From: Frischella japonica
Lineage (GTDB): Bacteria > Pseudomonadota > Gammaproteobacteria > Enterobacterales > Orbaceae
NCBI RefSeq assembly: GCF_014489845.1
Contig: NZ_JABURY010000019.1
Span: forward strand, 186,001-250,000
Direction of reading: 5' to 3'
Length of the DNA stretch: 64,000 nucleotides
Made by a program: the position numbers and the translations under genes. Numbering within the stretch: position 1 is the first letter of the stretch; each line of letters starts with the position of its first letter. This document shows, piece after piece, positions 63,286 to 64,000 of the stretch. The notes under the pieces are model-generated. The model saw only the letters and a program-made list of their open reading frames with translations, had not been told where the DNA came from and did not search any database.

Positions 63286-63723
63286 ATGCGTATATTTTGT
63301 TTTTTCTGTTTTTTCATCTATCTTTATGTTGAATTTGCAATATTTAATGCAGTAGCCAATACGATCGGTGTATTGCTAACTTTAATTGCTATCTTTGCAA
63401 CATCCATTTTTGGATTATCTTTAGTTAAATCTGAAGGCATAAAAAATTTTATCCAAATGAAAAATAAAATAGTTAATCGAGAAAATCCCACCAATGAAGT
63501 CATTAGAAATATCTCATTATTTATAGCTGGATTTTTACTGTTAATTCCAGGTTTTTTTACCGATATACTAGGGGTGATCTTATTATTATCCCCAATACAA
63601 CGATTTCTTTTCAGCAAAATCATACCTAAAATGAATATTAAAACATATGGTTATGAATTTAAAGCGAGTAATGATGCTGAGCTTGATATTATCGAAGGAG
63701 AATTTAAGCGCAAAAATGATTAA
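63286..63723 (+). CDS. fxsA: membrane protein FxsA
   Basis: Inner-membrane protein; in E. coli it relieves F-plasmid exclusion of phage T7. 145 residues (E. coli 158). About three membrane segments, with the signatures YVEFAIFNAVANTIGVLLTLI, IFGLSLVKSEG and IAGFLLLIPGFFTDILGVILLL. Located just upstream of groES, as in E. coli. The C-terminal tail is charged and ends KRKND. Confidence 0.94.
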   Translation: MRIFCFFCFFIYLYVEFAIFNAVANTIGVLLTLIAIFATSIFGLSLVKSEGIKNFIQMKNKIVNRENPTNEVIRNISLFIAGFLLLIPGFFTDILGVILLLSPIQRFLFSKIIPKMNIKTYGYEFKASNDAELDIIEGEFKRKND

Positions 63724-63758
63724 TAATTAGTCAATTGAAAAATTTTTTTTCGATCTAC

Positions 63759-63786
63759 CTTGAAGTATATAAATAAATCCCCATTT
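63759..63786 (+). promoter_or_regulatory. sigma-32 heat-shock promoter of groES
   Basis: CTTGAAG, a 13-base spacer, then CCCCATTT, nearly perfect for sigma-32. It ends 95 bases before the groES start. Confidence 0.9.
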
Positions 63787-63881
63787 TAGGATAACTACAT
63801 TGTAATATGATCATATATTATGATTTTGTTTTAATTCACTGTATTGAAACTTAATTTGAAATTAGTTTAGGAGAATAATAA

Positions 63882-64000
63882 ATGAAAATTCGTCCATTGC
63901 ATGATCGCGTGATCATCAAACGTAAAGAAATCGAATCAAAATCAGCTGGAGGTATTGTTTTAACAGGTTCTGCTGCTGGTAAATCTACTCGTGGTGAAGT
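63882..64000 (+). CDS. groS: co-chaperonin GroES (start only)
   Basis: First 39 codons of GroES, cut by the window edge. [16 protein letters not shown] and the mobile-loop region [20 protein letters not shown] match the family. The AGGAGA ribosome site lies eight bases before the ATG. The remainder and groEL should follow. Confidence 0.97.
   Translation, partial: MKIRPLHDRVIIKRKEIESKSAGGIVLTGSAAGKSTRGE

Overview
The window is a 64 kb piece of AT-rich gammaproteobacterial chromosome carrying mostly core genes. The flagellar cluster, a PmrAB-type two-component system, and conserved blocks such as rodZ-ispG-hisS-yfgM-bamB-der-yfgJ, rpsB-tsf-pyrH-frr and fxsA-groES have the gene content and order of enterics, but base composition is far lower in GC. 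This fits the Orbales (Gilliamella/Frischella/Orbus, insect-gut symbionts) best. That placement is an inference from gene content and composition and has not been tested by phylogeny. No rRNA, tRNA, CRISPR array, prophage or intact insertion sequence was seen.

Layout. 0.4-16.5 kb: an unknown secreted protein, tcdA, adhE, the purH-purD operon, a periplasmic alpha-carbonic anhydrase, the ABC-F protein yheS, trkA, the rpe-gph-trpS operon, and a RadC-like JAB protein whose metal site is degraded. 16.7-32.9 kb: a flagellar cluster with fliF-G-H-I-J-K / L-M-N-O-P-Q-R leftward, fliE rightward, fliD-S-T leftward and fliC rightward. It covers the MS ring, switch, export apparatus, chaperones, cap and a very short flagellin. 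The fliD and fliC genes, divergent neighbours in enterics, are separated here by a DUF4865-like gene and a short LysR regulator. Both keep excellent sigma-28 (FliA) promoters. 33.3-44.6 kb: putP, tyrS, a minimal rodZ, ispG, hisS, yfgM, bamB, der, yfgJ, adk. 44.9-48.0 kb: a ybjG-like PAP2 gene behind a consensus PmrA box, then basR/basS (pmrAB) and yagU. 48.1-49.8 kb: divergent grpE (sigma-32 promoter) and nadK. 50.5-60.4 kb: the atp operon (BEFHAGDC, no atpI) and frr-pyrH-tsf-rpsB. 60.7-64.0 kb: copA, fxsA and the start of groES behind a second sigma-32 promoter.

How the parts work together. The flagellar genes show two-tier control: structural operons without a FliA motif, and late genes (fliC, fliD-S-T) with one. 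The PAP2/PmrAB block looks like an envelope-stress module of the enteric type. The heat-shock genes grpE and groES share sigma-32 promoters with the same 13-nt spacer.

The window contains no clear new multi-gene system. The most distinctive points are the two-gene insertion between fliC and fliD, the PmrA-box-controlled PAP2 protein lacking its first catalytic motif, the RadC-like protein lacking metal ligands, the truncated RodZ, the missing atpI, and a possible 33-residue gene in the gap upstream of rpe.
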